A DNA stretch of 64,000 nucleotides, from the NCBI RefSeq assembly GCF_014851675.1, contig NZ_JACVAE010000001.1, positions 744,001 to 808,000 of the forward strand. Reading direction: 5' to 3'. Position 1 is the first letter of the stretch. The number at the start of each line of letters is the position of its first letter. The notes under the pieces are model-generated. The model was not told the DNA's origin and ran no database searches. It was given only the letters and a program-made list of their open reading frames with translations. Shown here piece by piece: positions 17,893 through 27,893 of the stretch. This DNA comes from Rhizobium sp. ARZ01 (GTDB lineage Bacteria; Pseudomonadota; Alphaproteobacteria; Rhizobiales; Rhizobiaceae). Made by a program: the position numbers and the translations under genes.

Positions 17893-18789
17893 ATGGCGTA
17901 TTTTCTGCAGCAGCTTGCCAATGCCGTGCCAGTCTCAGCACTCTACGCCGTGCTCGCCTTCGGCTATGCGATTGCCTTTTCGGTGACACGTCGGGTGGAC
18001 GTCAGCTTCGGCGCCATCTTCGCCTTTGCGGCGCAGATGTTCATTCTCTTTGCCGACTACGGCTGGAACCGGCTATGGCTAGTGCTTCCGGCAGCACTCA
18101 TCTTCGGTGCCGCGATGGCTGTCGTCTTCGGCATGGGGGCCGCCATGGTGACGGGCCGGTATGTCATGCGTCCGCTCGCATTCTCCTCTGAAAATTCCGT
18201 CATCGTGGCTGCACTCGGTGTCGTTCTCGTGCTGATGGAGACGGCGCGGCTCGCCGCCAATACGCGCAGTGTCTGGCTTCCGCCCCTCCTCAGCCGGCCA
18301 CTGGAACTGTGGGGGGATCCGTCATTTCCGGTGACGTTGACCGTCCTGCAAATCGCGAATGCCGCCCTCATGGCGGGGATCGTGCTGGCCGGTCATGTCT
18401 TTCTTGCCCGCTCGGAGTGGGGGAGGCGCTGGCGCGCGGTCTGCGACGACCGCAAGGCGGCGGAACTCTGCGGCGTCGATTCCGGCCGCGTCTTCCTCGC
18501 CGCCTTCGCCCTTGCCGCATTGATCGCCTGCCTAGCCGGCATTCTGGCCGCCAGCTACTACGGCAACATGGATTTTGGCGCGGGGCTCAATTTCGGTGTC
18601 AAGGTGCTGTTCATCGCCGCCATTGGCGGCTATTCGACGCCGGTCTTTTCCGCACTCGGCGGTGCCGCGGTCGGTCTCGCCGAGACGATCTGGAACGCTT
18701 ACGGCGAATTCCTCTGGCGTGACTTCGTCATCTACTCCGCGCTGGTGCTTCTGCTGGTCGTCTTCCGGCGGGAGAAGGCGATTCCGTAG
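17893..18789 (+). CDS. Branched-chain amino acid ABC transporter permease, LivH-like, orphan
   Basis: 298-residue integral membrane protein with about eight hydrophobic segments. It has the LivH hallmarks: ANAVPVSALYAVLAFGYAIAFSVTRRVDVSFGAIF at the start, RAVCDDRKAAELCGVDSGRVF (cytoplasmic coupling region), AGILAASYYGNMDFGAGLNFGVK, and GGYSTPVFSALGGAAVGLAETI. ATG 17893 is preferred to a TTG at 17872. No LivM, ATPase or binding protein is adjacent, so it would need partners from elsewhere. Its control probably comes from the palindrome upstream. Confidence 0.85.
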   Translation: MAYFLQQLANAVPVSALYAVLAFGYAIAFSVTRRVDVSFGAIFAFAAQMFILFADYGWNRLWLVLPAALIFGAAMAVVFGMGAAMVTGRYVMRPLAFSSENSVIVAALGVVLVLMETARLAANTRSVWLPPLLSRPLELWGDPSFPVTLTVLQIANAALMAGIVLAGHVFLARSEWGRRWRAVCDDRKAAELCGVDSGRVFLAAFALAALIACLAGILAASYYGNMDFGAGLNFGVKVLFIAAIGGYSTPVFSALGGAAVGLAETIWNAYGEFLWRDFVIYSALVLLLVVFRREKAIP

Positions 18790-18857
18790 CGGATGGTAGG
18801 TCGAGTGCTTTACCGACCACAACGCTGCTAATGGAATTCAGCGTTGCCCACTCATTC

Positions 18858-18971
18858 CCGTCATGCCGGACTTGATCCGGCATCCAGTCGCTCAAGTCCT
18901 TGAGCGCAACAGACTCTTTTTTGCGCGCAGACGCGGCGCGGCTGGACCCTGGCTCAAGGCCGGGGTGACGG
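18858..18971. repeat. RIME-like intergenic palindrome, copy 2
   Basis: 114 bp with the same order as the 14414 copy: CCGTCATGCCGGACTTGATC, the CGCTCAAGTCCTTGAGCGCA inner hairpin, AGACTCTTTT, and the closing GGCCGGGGTGACGG. Confidence 0.85.
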
Positions 18972-19023
18972 AAAGAGACGGAGCTAGGCTAGTACAAACC
19001 GCGGCCAACCACAAACTGCACGG

Positions 19024-19500
19024 TTACTTCTTCCACTTCTCCCGCGCCCGGTCATCCCTGTCCTTGGCTTCCACCCATCCGCCCGCGCTGCCGTCAGTAC
19101 GGTGCTCCTTCTTCCAGAAGGGGGCGGAGGTCTTCAGGTAGTCCATGACGAAGGAGGCGCCGTCGAAGGCGGCGTGGCGATGCGGCGCGGTGGCGACGAC
19201 GATGACGATGTTCTCGCCGGGGGCGATCTGGCCGACGCGATGGATGGCGGCGATGCCTTCCAGCGAGAAGCGTTCGATGGCCTCGTCGCAGATACGGCGG
19301 ATCTCGGCTTCCGCCATGCCGGGATAGTGTTCTAGTTCCAGTGCCGAAAGCGCGCCGCCTTCGTCGCGGCACAGTCCGGTGAACGTCACAATCGCGCCGA
19401 TCTGCTTCCGTCCCGCGATCAGGGCCGCCGTCTCCGCGGCGATGTCGAAATCCTCGCGTTGGACCCTGACGACGACGGGAATGTCGGCTCGGCCGGCCAT
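19024..19500 (-). CDS. moaE: Molybdopterin synthase catalytic subunit
   Basis: 158 residues. It transfers sulphur from MoaD thiocarboxylate to precursor Z to form molybdopterin. Seen are GAIVTFTGLCRDEGG, LELEHYPGMAEAEI, IHRVGQIAPGENIVIV and the catalytic-lysine region DYLKTSAPFWKKE. The tail is longer and charged (DRDDRAREKWKK). It follows moaD after 5 bases, giving pgsA-moaD-moaE. The molybdopterin enzyme at 30920 would be one consumer. Confidence 0.95.
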   Translation of the reverse strand: MAGRADIPVVVRVQREDFDIAAETAALIAGRKQIGAIVTFTGLCRDEGGALSALELEHYPGMAEAEIRRICDEAIERFSLEGIAAIHRVGQIAPGENIVIVVATAPHRHAAFDGASFVMDYLKTSAPFWKKEHRTDGSAGGWVEAKDRDDRAREKWKK

Positions 19501-19505
19501 GGCGC

Positions 19506-19763
19506 TCAGCCTCCGGTCATCGGTGGGAAGAGGGCGATCTCGAGCGCGCCCTCGATCGATTCCCGGTGCTCCACGTGCTCATGATTGACGGCGACGCGGA
19601 TGACGTTCTCGTGCTCGAGCGCGATCTCGTATTCCTCGCCGAGCGTCTTCAGGTGCTTCAGCAGGTCGCCGGCGGTTCTGACATGGCCGGGAAGGTCGAT
19701 CTCCTCCTCGTCCCGTCCGATCCGCTCGCGCACCCAGGCAAAATACACCAGCTTCGTCATCAT
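19506..19763 (-). CDS. moaD: Molybdopterin synthase sulphur-carrier subunit
   Basis: 85-residue ubiquitin-fold sulphur carrier ending in the required Gly-Gly (FPPMTGG). The first strand KLVYFAWVRERIGRDEEEIDLP is typical. Its start overlaps the pgsA stop by ATGA (19760-19763), so the two are translationally coupled. Confidence 0.95.
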   Translation of the reverse strand: MMTKLVYFAWVRERIGRDEEEIDLPGHVRTAGDLLKHLKTLGEEYEIALEHENVIRVAVNHEHVEHRESIEGALEIALFPPMTGG

Positions 19764-20344
19764 TCACCCACGATATGCTTCAAACCGGCGCGGAAGTAGT
19801 CATAGCCGGTATACATGGTGATTGCCGCTGCAATCCAGAGAAGCACGATGCCGATCTCGGTCGTGAACGGCAGATATTTCGCACCGGCCGGTCCAGCCAG
19901 CAGAAAACCGATGGCAAACATCTGGATCGTCGTCTTCCACTTGGCGATTCGGGTCACCGGCACGCTGACCTTCAGTTCGGCGAGGTATTCGCGCAGGCCG
20001 GAAACGAGGATCTCGCGGCAGAGGATGATGATCGCCGCCCAGATCGTCCAGCCGGCGATCGTGCCGTCGGCCGCCATCAGAAGCAGAACGGAGGCGACCA
20101 GCAACTTATCGGCGATCGGATCCAGCATCCGGCCGATGTTGGAGGTCTGCTTCCAGATGCGCGCCAGATAACCGTCGAAGAAGTCGGTGATCGAGGCTGC
20201 GGCGAACAGGCCGAGGGCGGACCATCGCGCAAAGTCCGAAGATTGCAGCCTCCCCTCCATGAAGAAACAGAGGACGATCAGCGGCACGGCAAGGATGCGG
20301 CCGTATGTGAGGAGATTGGGGATGCTGTAAGCGGGAGAGGCCAT
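19760..20344 (-). CDS. pgsA: CDP-diacylglycerol-glycerol-3-phosphate 3-phosphatidyltransferase
   Basis: 194-residue inner-membrane enzyme that makes phosphatidylglycerol phosphate. It has the CDP-alcohol phosphotransferase motif D-x2-D-G-x2-A-R-x8-G-x3-D-x3-D, seen as DFFDGYLAR ... GRMLDPIAD, and about five hydrophobic segments. ATG 20344 is chosen (MASPAYSIPNLLTYGRI); the frame is open further upstream without similarity. A second CDP-alcohol phosphatidyltransferase occurs at 36499. Confidence 0.95.
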   Translation of the reverse strand: MASPAYSIPNLLTYGRILAVPLIVLCFFMEGRLQSSDFARWSALGLFAAASITDFFDGYLARIWKQTSNIGRMLDPIADKLLVASVLLLMAADGTIAGWTIWAAIIILCREILVSGLREYLAELKVSVPVTRIAKWKTTIQMFAIGFLLAGPAGAKYLPFTTEIGIVLLWIAAAITMYTGYDYFRAGLKHIVGE

Positions 20345-20690
20345 GGATTCGCAGTCTCGGATGGGTTTCCGGTTAGTTGTGGACTTTGTGGCAGGTCCGT
20401 CAACCATTTGCGAGAGCTATTCACCGCGAACAAGGCAATATTCCGATGCCGGTGGTGAAAAGATCGTCACCCGGATTCGCTAAGTGTAGGAGAACGGGGC
20501 CACGAGCCGGGCGGTTTGAGCGTGGCCGTGAAGAAAAATTTTCACTTTTCTTCGAATAAATTGCGTTTCCTGTTCGTTTTTCGACAAAAATGCGCGTTTT
20601 GGCCGCTGCCCCGGTTGACCTGTGGTTGCATCTGGCTATTTTCGCGCCTCGCAAGCAATCAGCATCACGAACGGGAAGGACGGATCCTCC
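20345..20690. promoter_or_regulatory. Divergent 346-bp gap with AT-rich inverted repeat
   Basis: Intergenic region between pgsA (minus) and an RTX gene (plus). It holds an inverted repeat GAAGAAAA-8 bp-TTTTCTTC at 20530-20553 in a locally AT-rich tract, a plausible regulator site for the RTX gene. No small gene is convincing here. Confidence 0.45.
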
Positions 20691-23600
20691 ATGGGGATCA
20701 TCGGGGGGAATTTGTTGCCGGTGAACGGCCATCTGGCGCAGGATATGTACCAGACCGACATCGTCACGCTGCGCGATGGCGGATTCGTCGTCGTTTGGAG
20801 CGGCGTCGCCGAGGACGGCACGACCAACGTGTCCATGACCGTGTTCAGCGCTGTAGGCAGCCTCCTTTCCAAGGTCGAACTTCCGGTCAGTGCCCATGTC
20901 TCCGGTGATCAGTTGGCGCCGCGGGTGACGGCGCTCGCCGACGGCGGGTTCGCCGTGGTCTGGAGCGGCGAAACGCCGACCGACCCCGAAGGAATCGCGC
21001 TCCGTCTGTTCGAAGCCAACGGCACGGCGTGTGCAAACGCCGATATTGTGGTGAACAGCCAGATCGACGGTCGTCAGTTTGCCCCACATATCACGACGCT
21101 GTCCGATGAGAGCTTCGTCGTTGCCTGGTCCGACGCAAGCGCTGCGGGGGCAACAAGCCTGGTGCTGCGCGTCCTCCAAAGCGATGGGACGGCTGATCCG
21201 CGTGCCACCGACATCCGGATCGAGCCCTTCGGCGATCCGGATGATTTCGCCATTGCCGCGCTCGCCGGCGGCGGTTTCGTCGTCGTGTATGCGGAATTGG
21301 CGCTGGAAGATGGGCGGACGTCGGGATTACGAATGGCAATTTACGACGGAAGCGGCGCCCTGAAGACGGAAGCAGCCGTTCCGGTCTCTTTTGGCAAGGC
21401 CGACATGCAGGGCCATCCGGCAGTCACCGCGCTCGCCGATGGCGGGTTCGTCGTCGCCTGGGAAGGGGACAGGATCGATGACAACGCGGGCATCTCCCTG
21501 CAGATATTCAATGCCGATGGCAGCGCGCGCGCTGCCGCCGACTTCAGTGTCAACGCCTACACGAAAGGCGATCAGGTCAACCCGATCATCACCGCGCTCA
21601 AGGACGGCGGCTTCGTCGTGCTTTGGAGCGGTGCTACGGCGCATGATGATAACGGGCTCGCCATGCAGGTCTACAACGCCGACGGCAAGACCCGCATTCC
21701 CGGCGATATTCCGGTTAACGTCCAAACAGAGGGGATGCAGGGCAACCCCTTTGTCGTCGCGCTCGCGGGCGGCGGTTTTGCCGTGGCCTGGACCACGCAG
21801 AACAGGGATGGCTACGGTATCGCACTGCGGGTCTTCAACGCGGCGGGCACAGCCCGCATGTTGATCGAGGAGCCGGTCGGCGACGCCACCTCTTCGCTTG
21901 AGGGGATGCCGAAGATTGCCGCGCTTCGGGACGGCAGCCTTGCCCTGACCTGGCAGGTCAAGGGCGACAACGGCGTCCAGATCTACGAGAAGGTCTACCG
22001 GGCGGTGAATGACGCACCGACTGGAGAGGACACGACGCGCACCATCAAGGAAGACGGTCGTTACGTCTTCAACGTCGACGATTTCGGCTTGCGGGACATC
22101 AATGGTGACACCCTGAAGGCGGTCAAGATCGCGGATGTGCCCGCGAACGGAATGCTAACGCTGAACGGATGGCCGGTCATTGCCGGGCAGGAGATCAAGG
22201 CGGCCGATATTGAGGCCGGCAAGCTCGTCTGGAAGGCAAGCGCCAATCTGAGCGGAACAGCGCTCGGAGCGTTGATGTTCAATGTCGTCGATACGGGCGG
22301 AACCGATTTCGATGGGCAAGATACAGATCCGATCGTACGCAAGATCACCTTCGATGTCGCGGAGGTCAACGACGACCCCGTCGCCAGGGTGCGGAGTGGC
22401 TCGACCTATGAGAACGCGCTATTCGCGATCGAGGTTGCCGATGCCGTGATGGACGCGGACGACGACAACCTGACGATGCTCAGCGCCAAGATTGTTTCCG
22501 GCTTCGGCTCGGTCATGATCGATGCGAAGAAGATGCTGGTCTACAATCCGATGGCCGGACCGAACCAGAACATCGGCGATGGCGATACCCGCACGGTCGT
22601 CATCAGCTATACCGTGTCCGACGGCAGGGGCGGCACCGCGACGGCAACGATCACGCTGACAGTGATGGGCGTTTCGGCCGACATATTCTCCGGGACGAAC
22701 AGTGCCGACAAGCTGACCGGGAGCAGCTACGGCGACCTGATGTACGGCAAGGGCGGAAACGATACGCTTCGCGGAAGCACCGGCAACGATCTGCTCGATG
22801 GAGGTAGCGGTGCGGACGCGTTGAAGGGTGAAGGCGGCAATGACAGCTATGTGGTCGACAATGCGGGAGACCAAGTGATCGAGGCCGCCAATGGCGGAAC
22901 GGATACGGTCCAGGCGACACGCAGCCACACCCTGAGCGAGAATGTCGAGAAGCTAACCCTCATCGGAGCGAGTAACTATAGCGGCACCGGTAACGCGCGC
23001 GCCAACACGATTGTGGGCAATGGCGGTTCGAATGTCCTGAAGGGGCTCGATGGCAACGACAAGCTCTATGGCGGAGCCGGTAACGATCGCCTCGAAGGTG
23101 GTGCCGGAAAAGATTCTCTCAACGGCGGCGCCGGTGCGGACAAGCTCGCCGGTGGTGCCGGTGACGATACCTACGTGGTGGACAACACCGGCGACGTCGT
23201 GGTCGAGGCAGCCGGCGGCGGCACCGACGCCGTTGAAGCAGGCTGCAGCTACACCCTTGCCGATAATGTCGAACGGCTGGTTCTGACGGGGACGGGCGGT
23301 TTTGCCGGGACAGGCAATGCGTTATCCAACAGCATTCTCGGCAATGCGGCGGCCAACACCCTCAAAGGGCTCGGTGGCAACGACAAGCTCTATGGCGGAA
23401 GAGGAAACGACCGGATTTACGGCGGTAGCGGCTGCGACAAGATCGACGGTGACGCCGGAGCGGACAGGCTGTCCGGTGGCTCGGGTAGCGACACTTTTCT
23501 CTTCCGGGCCGTGTCGGACAGCACGGTCTCCAGCACGGGGCGGGATACGATCGTCGATTTTTCCAAGGCCTCCGGCGACCGGATCGACCTCAGCGTGATC

Positions 23601-23804
23601 AATGCTCGCGCGGCGAGCAGCGCGGACAATGCCTTCGCTTTCATCGGCAAATCCAGCTTCACCAAACATGCGGGTGAACTGCGCTATCAGAAGAGCGGCA
23701 GCGACACGCTGGTTCTTGGCGATACGGATGGCGACGGCCATGCTGATTTCAGCATTCTGGTCAGGGGGAGCATCGCCTTCTCGAAGGGTGATTTCCTGTT
23801 GTAA
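20691..23804 (+). CDS. Large RTX Ca2+-binding secreted protein with eight 55-residue N-terminal repeats
   Basis: 1037 residues. ATG 20691 is chosen because AAGGA lies 10 bases upstream; the longer frame is not supported. Residues 1-435 contain eight repeats of about 55 residues with the core DGGFVVVW at 29, 84, 139, 193, 250, 305, 360 and 413, suggesting a beta-propeller. Residues 440-650 are cadherin/VCBS-like ([31 protein letters not shown]). From about 660 come RTX nonapeptides ([18 protein letters not shown] ...), alternating with [19 protein letters not shown] modules, then a C-terminal secretion domain ending GDFLL. Probably a type-I-secreted adhesin or biofilm protein. It interrupts uvrC and pgsA on the opposite strand. 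Confidence 0.87.
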   Translation: MGIIGGNLLPVNGHLAQDMYQTDIVTLRDGGFVVVWSGVAEDGTTNVSMTVFSAVGSLLSKVELPVSAHVSGDQLAPRVTALADGGFAVVWSGETPTDPEGIALRLFEANGTACANADIVVNSQIDGRQFAPHITTLSDESFVVAWSDASAAGATSLVLRVLQSDGTADPRATDIRIEPFGDPDDFAIAALAGGGFVVVYAELALEDGRTSGLRMAIYDGSGALKTEAAVPVSFGKADMQGHPAVTALADGGFVVAWEGDRIDDNAGISLQIFNADGSARAAADFSVNAYTKGDQVNPIITALKDGGFVVLWSGATAHDDNGLAMQVYNADGKTRIPGDIPVNVQTEGMQGNPFVVALAGGGFAVAWTTQNRDGYGIALRVFNAAGTARMLIEEPVGDATSSLEGMPKIAALRDGSLALTWQVKGDNGVQIYEKVYRAVNDAPTGEDTTRTIKEDGRYVFNVDDFGLRDINGDTLKAVKIADVPANGMLTLNGWPVIAGQEIKAADIEAGKLVWKASANLSGTALGALMFNVVDTGGTDFDGQDTDPIVRKITFDVAEVNDDPVARVRSGSTYENALFAIEVADAVMDADDDNLTMLSAKIVSGFGSVMIDAKKMLVYNPMAGPNQNIGDGDTRTVVISYTVSDGRGGTATATITLTVMGVSADIFSGTNSADKLTGSSYGDLMYGKGGNDTLRGSTGNDLLDGGSGADALKGEGGNDSYVVDNAGDQVIEAANGGTDTVQATRSHTLSENVEKLTLIGASNYSGTGNARANTIVGNGGSNVLKGLDGNDKLYGGAGNDRLEGGAGKDSLNGGAGADKLAGGAGDDTYVVDNTGDVVVEAAGGGTDAVEAGCSYTLADNVERLVLTGTGGFAGTGNALSNSILGNAAANTLKGLGGNDKLYGGRGNDRIYGGSGCDKIDGDAGADRLSGGSGSDTFLFRAVSDSTVSSTGRDTIVDFSKASGDRIDLSVINARAASSADNAFAFIGKSSFTKHAGELRYQKSGSDTLVLGDTDGDGHADFSILVRGSIAFSKGDFLL

Positions 23805-23846
23805 CGTGAATGAATTCGGTTTCTATCCACGTGATGCGACAGGTAT

Positions 23847-25895
23847 CTACCGTGCCCCATCCTCGTGGAAATGGTTGTAGACCAGCCGGGCGACGCTTTC
23901 GGAAATGCCCTCGACGGCCATGAGATCGGAAATGCCGGCGCGCGACACCGCTTTTGCCGTGCCGAAGTGCTGCAGCAGCGCCCGTTTGCGGCTCGGACCA
24001 ATGCCGGCGATCTCGTCCAGCGGGTTCTTCACCATTTCCTTTTTGCGCCGCGCCCGGTGCGACCCGATGGCGAAGCGGTGCGCCTCGTCACGCAGACGTT
24101 GGATGAAGTAGAGCACGGGATCGCGCGGCGGCAGCGAGAAGTCCGGCGTTGCCGCGGCGAAGAAACGCTCGCGGCCGGCCTCGCGGTCGGCACCCTTGGC
24201 GACGCCGATGGCGATCACCTGGTCGGTGATGCCGAGTTCTTCCAGGATCGCGCGCACCGCCGTCATTTGCCCCTGTCCGCCGTCGATCAGGATGACGTCC
24301 GGCCAGGCGGGGAAGGGCAGGTCGGCGGCGTCCGCCGCCTTGTCAACGTTCGCATCCGCGCTGCGGTCGGGCAGGCCTTCCTCCTTGATCAGGCGGGAGA
24401 AGCGGCGCGTCATTACCTCGCGCATCATGCCGAAGTCGTCGCCGGGGGTGATGTCGGTCGACTTGATGTTGAACTTTCGGTACTGGCCCTTCACGAAGCC
24501 CTCGGGTCCGGCGACCACCATGCCGCCGACCGCGTTGGTGCCCATGATATGCGAGTTGTCGTAGATCTCGATCCGGCGCGGCGCGTAAGGCAATTTGAAG
24601 GTCTGGGCGAAGCCCTCCAGCAGCCGAGATTGCGAGGCGGTCTCGGCCAGCTTGCGGCCATGCGCCTCGCGCGCGTTGGCCAGCACCTGGTCGGCCAGAT
24701 CCTTCTTCTCGCCCCTCTGCGGCACCAGGATCGATACCTTGTAGCCCGACTTCTCGCTCAGTGCTTCGGACAGAAGGTCGAGTTCCTCGATCTTCTCTGA
24801 CAGCAGGATCTGCCGTGGACACGGTTTGTCGTCGTAGAACTGCGCCAGAAACGCGTTCAGCACTTCGGCGCCGGTAAGCTGCGGATCCGCCTTCGGGAAA
24901 TAGGCACGGTTGCCCCAGTTCTGCCCGGTGCGGAAGAAGAACACCTGGATGCAGGAGATGCCGCCCTCGTGATGGATGGCGAAGACGTCCGCCTCCTCGA
25001 CGCCGGCGGGATTGATGCCCTGATGGCTCTGCACGTGGCTCAGCGCCGCCAGCCGGTCGCGATAGACGGCGGCGCGCTCGAAATCGAGCTCTTCGGCCGC
25101 CTCGTTCATCGCAGCTGCGATCTGGCCTTTCACGTTCTGGCTCTTGCCGGAAAGGAAGTCCTTCGCCTCTTGCACCAGGTCTGCATAGCCGGCATCGCTG
25201 ATTTCATGGGTGCACGGCGCCGAGCAGCGCTTGATCTGATAGAGCAGGCACGGCCGCGTGCGCGTCTCGAACACGCTGTCGGTGCAGGTCCGCAAAAGGA
25301 AGGCGCGCTGCAGTGAGTTGATGGTCCGGCCCACCGCACCGGCCGAGGCAAACGGGCCGAAATAGTCGCCCTTGCGGCTGCGGGCACCACGATGCTTGAA
25401 GATCGCCGGCGCACGGGTGTCCGCGGTGACGAGGATATAGGGAAACGACTTGTCGTCTCGAAGCTGGACGTTGAAGCGCGGCCGCAGCCGCTTGATCAGG
25501 TTCGCCTCGAGCAGGAGCGCCTCGGTCTCCGTGCGCGTCGTGACGAACTCCATGTTCGCCGTCTCGCGGATCATCCGGCCGATGCGGTTCGAGTGTCCGC
25601 GCCCGAGCGCATAATTATTGACGCGCTTCTTCAGGCTGCGCGCCTTGCCGACATAGAGCACGTCGCCGGCTTCGTTGAACATGCGATAGACGCCGGGACC
25701 GTTCGGCAGGCGCTTGACGAATTCCTGGATCAGTTCGGCGCCGCGCAGCCCTTGCTGCACATCGACCGTCTCTGACCACTCGATCGCAGGCAGGGGGGAG
25801 GGGGCGGGCTGGGCCTCCGCCAGCTCTTCTTCGTCGTCCCGCTCGTTTTCGTCGTAGAGGATGCCGCCATCCTCTACCGGTCTGCCGGTGGTCAT
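23847..25895 (-). CDS. uvrC: Excinuclease ABC subunit C
   Basis: 682-residue dual-incision nuclease of nucleotide excision repair. The GIY-YIG domain (3' incision) is at about 65-145 ([29 protein letters not shown]), a Cys-containing region follows ([21 protein letters not shown]), UVR motif at about 245, RNase H-like domain with the DNSHIMG and LIDGGQGQ motifs, and the final helix-hairpin-helix pair ([25 protein letters not shown]). An acidic N-terminal extension of about 40 residues precedes the conserved part; the true start may be further in. Confidence 0.97.
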   Translation of the reverse strand: MTTGRPVEDGGILYDENERDDEEELAEAQPAPSPLPAIEWSETVDVQQGLRGAELIQEFVKRLPNGPGVYRMFNEAGDVLYVGKARSLKKRVNNYALGRGHSNRIGRMIRETANMEFVTTRTETEALLLEANLIKRLRPRFNVQLRDDKSFPYILVTADTRAPAIFKHRGARSRKGDYFGPFASAGAVGRTINSLQRAFLLRTCTDSVFETRTRPCLLYQIKRCSAPCTHEISDAGYADLVQEAKDFLSGKSQNVKGQIAAAMNEAAEELDFERAAVYRDRLAALSHVQSHQGINPAGVEEADVFAIHHEGGISCIQVFFFRTGQNWGNRAYFPKADPQLTGAEVLNAFLAQFYDDKPCPRQILLSEKIEELDLLSEALSEKSGYKVSILVPQRGEKKDLADQVLANAREAHGRKLAETASQSRLLEGFAQTFKLPYAPRRIEIYDNSHIMGTNAVGGMVVAGPEGFVKGQYRKFNIKSTDITPGDDFGMMREVMTRRFSRLIKEEGLPDRSADANVDKAADAADLPFPAWPDVILIDGGQGQMTAVRAILEELGITDQVIAIGVAKGADREAGRERFFAAATPDFSLPPRDPVLYFIQRLRDEAHRFAIGSHRARRKKEMVKNPLDEIAGIGPSRKRALLQHFGTAKAVSRAGISDLMAVEGISESVARLVYNHFHEDGAR

Positions 25896-26656
25896 TCCGC
25901 GATCTCCGCGACGTCTGGCGTTTCCCAGGCGAGGTGTTGCCCGCCGTCCAGCGCGATCATTTGCCCGGTAATCGACGGCGTGTCGAACAGAAAGCGGACG
26001 GTGCGGCCGAATTCCCCGAGTTCAGGACCGGAGCGAAGCAGAAGCGCGTCGGTCTGCGTCTGGAAATCCTCTTCGCTCTGCCGTTCGTTTGGCAGCGTCG
26101 GTCCCGGCCCGATCGCATTGACGCGGATGCGCGGTGCCAGCGCCTGCGCCATTGTGCGCGTCGCCATCCAGAGTGCCGACTTGGAAAGCGTATAGGAGTA
26201 GTAGCGCGGCGTCGGGTTCCAGACACGCTGGTCGATGATGTTGACGATCAATCCGCCGGAGCCCTTCGGCAGTTGTGCGTCGAAATCGCGCGCCAGGATC
26301 GAAGGTGCCCGGACATGCACATCGAAATGCCGATCCCAGAGAGTGCTGTCGAACCGGCGCAGGCTGTCCGGCTTGAACAGCGAGGCATTATTGATGAGCA
26401 CGCCCAGCGGGCCAAGCGCCTCGGTTGCGCGGCCGACAAGCTCCCCGGTGGCGGCCGAATCGGCGAGGTCGCAGTCGAGGGCAACGGCGCGCCCGCCCGC
26501 CTGATTGATGGTCTTTGCAAGTTCGCGGGCAGCCTCAATCGAAGTGTTGGCGTGAATCGCGACGACGAAACCGTGTGCCGCCAGTTCCTCGACGATCGCG
26601 CGCCCGATCCTTTGGGCTGCGCCCGTCACCAATGCTGTCCGATGAAGAATCCTCAA
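25892..26656 (-). CDS. SDR family oxidoreductase, FolM/pteridine-reductase-like
   Basis: 254-residue short-chain dehydrogenase. The cofactor motif is [16 protein letters not shown], followed by LINNASLF, the catalytic YSYTLSK (Tyr-x3-Lys) and [19 protein letters not shown]. The IGRAI-type glycine motif, RVWNPTPRY and GPGPTLP are features of FolM/dihydromonapterin or pteridine reductases. It overlaps uvrC by ATGA (25892-25895), upstream in the same operon. Exact substrate is inferred. Confidence 0.87.
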   Translation of the reverse strand: MRILHRTALVTGAAQRIGRAIVEELAAHGFVVAIHANTSIEAARELAKTINQAGGRAVALDCDLADSAATGELVGRATEALGPLGVLINNASLFKPDSLRRFDSTLWDRHFDVHVRAPSILARDFDAQLPKGSGGLIVNIIDQRVWNPTPRYYSYTLSKSALWMATRTMAQALAPRIRVNAIGPGPTLPNERQSEEDFQTQTDALLLRSGPELGEFGRTVRFLFDTPSITGQMIALDGGQHLAWETPDVAEIAE

Positions 26657-27018
26657 GGATCTGCCCTATCGCGTCGATTTTGCTTAACCTGTCCCAGATA
26701 TAGAGAATAACGCGCGGGCTTAAACTGGGCCCAGCGAAAGTTTTCAGAAAAATTAACAGAAGTGTACCGGATTTAATATTTCTCTCCGGAAAAGCAGTAT
26801 AATTCGTGTTTCTCAGTTTATGGTTAACAAATTCCATGTTGTGCGAAAGCAACATCATAATCTGATCATGCTTGTGCCACAAAGAATTCACATTTTGGCT
26901 CTTTCAAATCCTCAATCTTTATTCAATTTGCCCTCAACCGGGCGGTTCGCACCGTATATTAGTAATGCCGAATTGGCGCGTAACTTGCCATCGGTATGGG
27001 AATGCAAAGGAGAATAGC
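26657..27018 (+). promoter_or_regulatory. 362-bp AT-rich upstream region of porin-like gene
   Basis: No gene seen. The region is clearly lower in G+C than its surroundings (for example 26740-26900), and the porin gene has a good AAAGGAG ribosome site at its end. It separates the SDR (minus) and ropB-like (plus) starts and would hold both promoters; a long 5' leader, as in other abundant outer-membrane protein genes under small-RNA control, is possible. Confidence 0.45.
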
Positions 27019-27657
27019 ATGCGTACCCTGATCATCACCCTGATGGCTTCCGCCATGTCGATCGCAGCTTTCCAGGCAGCACACGCGGCTGACGCCGTCG
27101 AAGAAATCCCGCAGGCTCCCGCTGCCGATTTCTCCGAGCCTGTCGCTGGCAACTGGGCTGGCGGTTATGCGGGTGGTACGGTCACCTGGCAGCACGGCAA
27201 CTTCCAGAAGCAGAGCGGCAACGGTGCCAACGGCTTCGGCGGCGGTGTCTACGGCGGCTACAACATGCAGAGCGGCCAGCTGGTTTACGGCGGTGAAGCC
27301 GACGTGAACTACTCTGGCATCGACTCGAAGAACGCCACCCGCGAGGCCGAGCAGGGCATCAACGGCTCGCTGCGCGCCCGCGTCGGCGTCGATCTGAACC
27401 CGGTCCTGCTGTACGGCACGGGCGGTGTTGCCGTCGCACGTTCGAAGATGGAAGACGACACCTCGTCCGACAAGCGCACCATGTACGGCTGGACCGCCGG
27501 CGTCGGCGCCGAAGGCTTCGTCACCGACAACGTTACGGCTCGCGTCGAATACCGCTACACCGACTACGCCGACAAGAAGTTCAATCTCGATTCGGGCAGC
27601 GTCCGCGCTGGCCAGGACGAGCAGAGCGTCCGCGTCGGCATGGGCTACAAGTTCTGA
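27019..27657 (+). CDS. Outer membrane beta-barrel protein, RopB/Omp25-like
   Basis: 212 residues: signal peptide MRTLIITLMASAMSIAAFQAAHA, then an eight-strand barrel of the Omp25/Omp31/RopB family (NWAGGYAGGTVTWQHGNF, GVYGGYNMQSGQLVYGGEADVNYSG, LRARVGVDLNPVLLYGTGGVAVA, WTAGVGAEGFVTDNVTARVEYRYTDY) and a terminal aromatic GMGYKF for BAM insertion. AAAGGAG precedes the ATG; the open frame upstream is not part of the protein. Codon use is strongly biased, fitting high expression. A strong terminator follows. Confidence 0.92.
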   Translation: MRTLIITLMASAMSIAAFQAAHAADAVEEIPQAPAADFSEPVAGNWAGGYAGGTVTWQHGNFQKQSGNGANGFGGGVYGGYNMQSGQLVYGGEADVNYSGIDSKNATREAEQGINGSLRARVGVDLNPVLLYGTGGVAVARSKMEDDTSSDKRTMYGWTAGVGAEGFVTDNVTARVEYRYTDYADKKFNLDSGSVRAGQDEQSVRVGMGYKF

Positions 27658-27680
27658 TCCTGCCGATCAGGCAGATATTG

Positions 27681-27714
27681 AAAGGCCGGGCGCGCAATCG
27701 CCCGGCCTTTTTTT
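27681..27714 (+). terminator. Rho-independent terminator of porin-like gene
   Basis: Stem AAAGGCCGGGCG ... CGCCCGGCCTTT with a short loop, followed by seven T residues. Confidence 0.93.
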
Positions 27715-27735
27715 CAGGAGGGCACCACTCCACCT

Positions 27736-27876
27736 CCGTCATGCCGGACTTGATCCGGCATCCAGCCACCGCGCGTCTGTGCGGTGAATAGCTTGGGAAC
27801 AACTTCGTATCTAAGAGGATTCTCATGCGCGATGGACATCGCGCGCTGGATGCCGGGTCAAGCCCGGCATGACGGG
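27736..27876. repeat. RIME-like palindrome, variant interior
   Basis: Ends match the family (CCGTCATGCCGGACTTGATC ... GGTCAAGCCCGGCATGACGG) but the interior is different from the other copies, with AGCTTGGGAACAACTTCG and GCGCGATGGACATCGCGCGC, so the outer arms can carry different cores. Confidence 0.75.
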
Positions 27877-27893
27877 TAGGGGATGCTGCTGCC

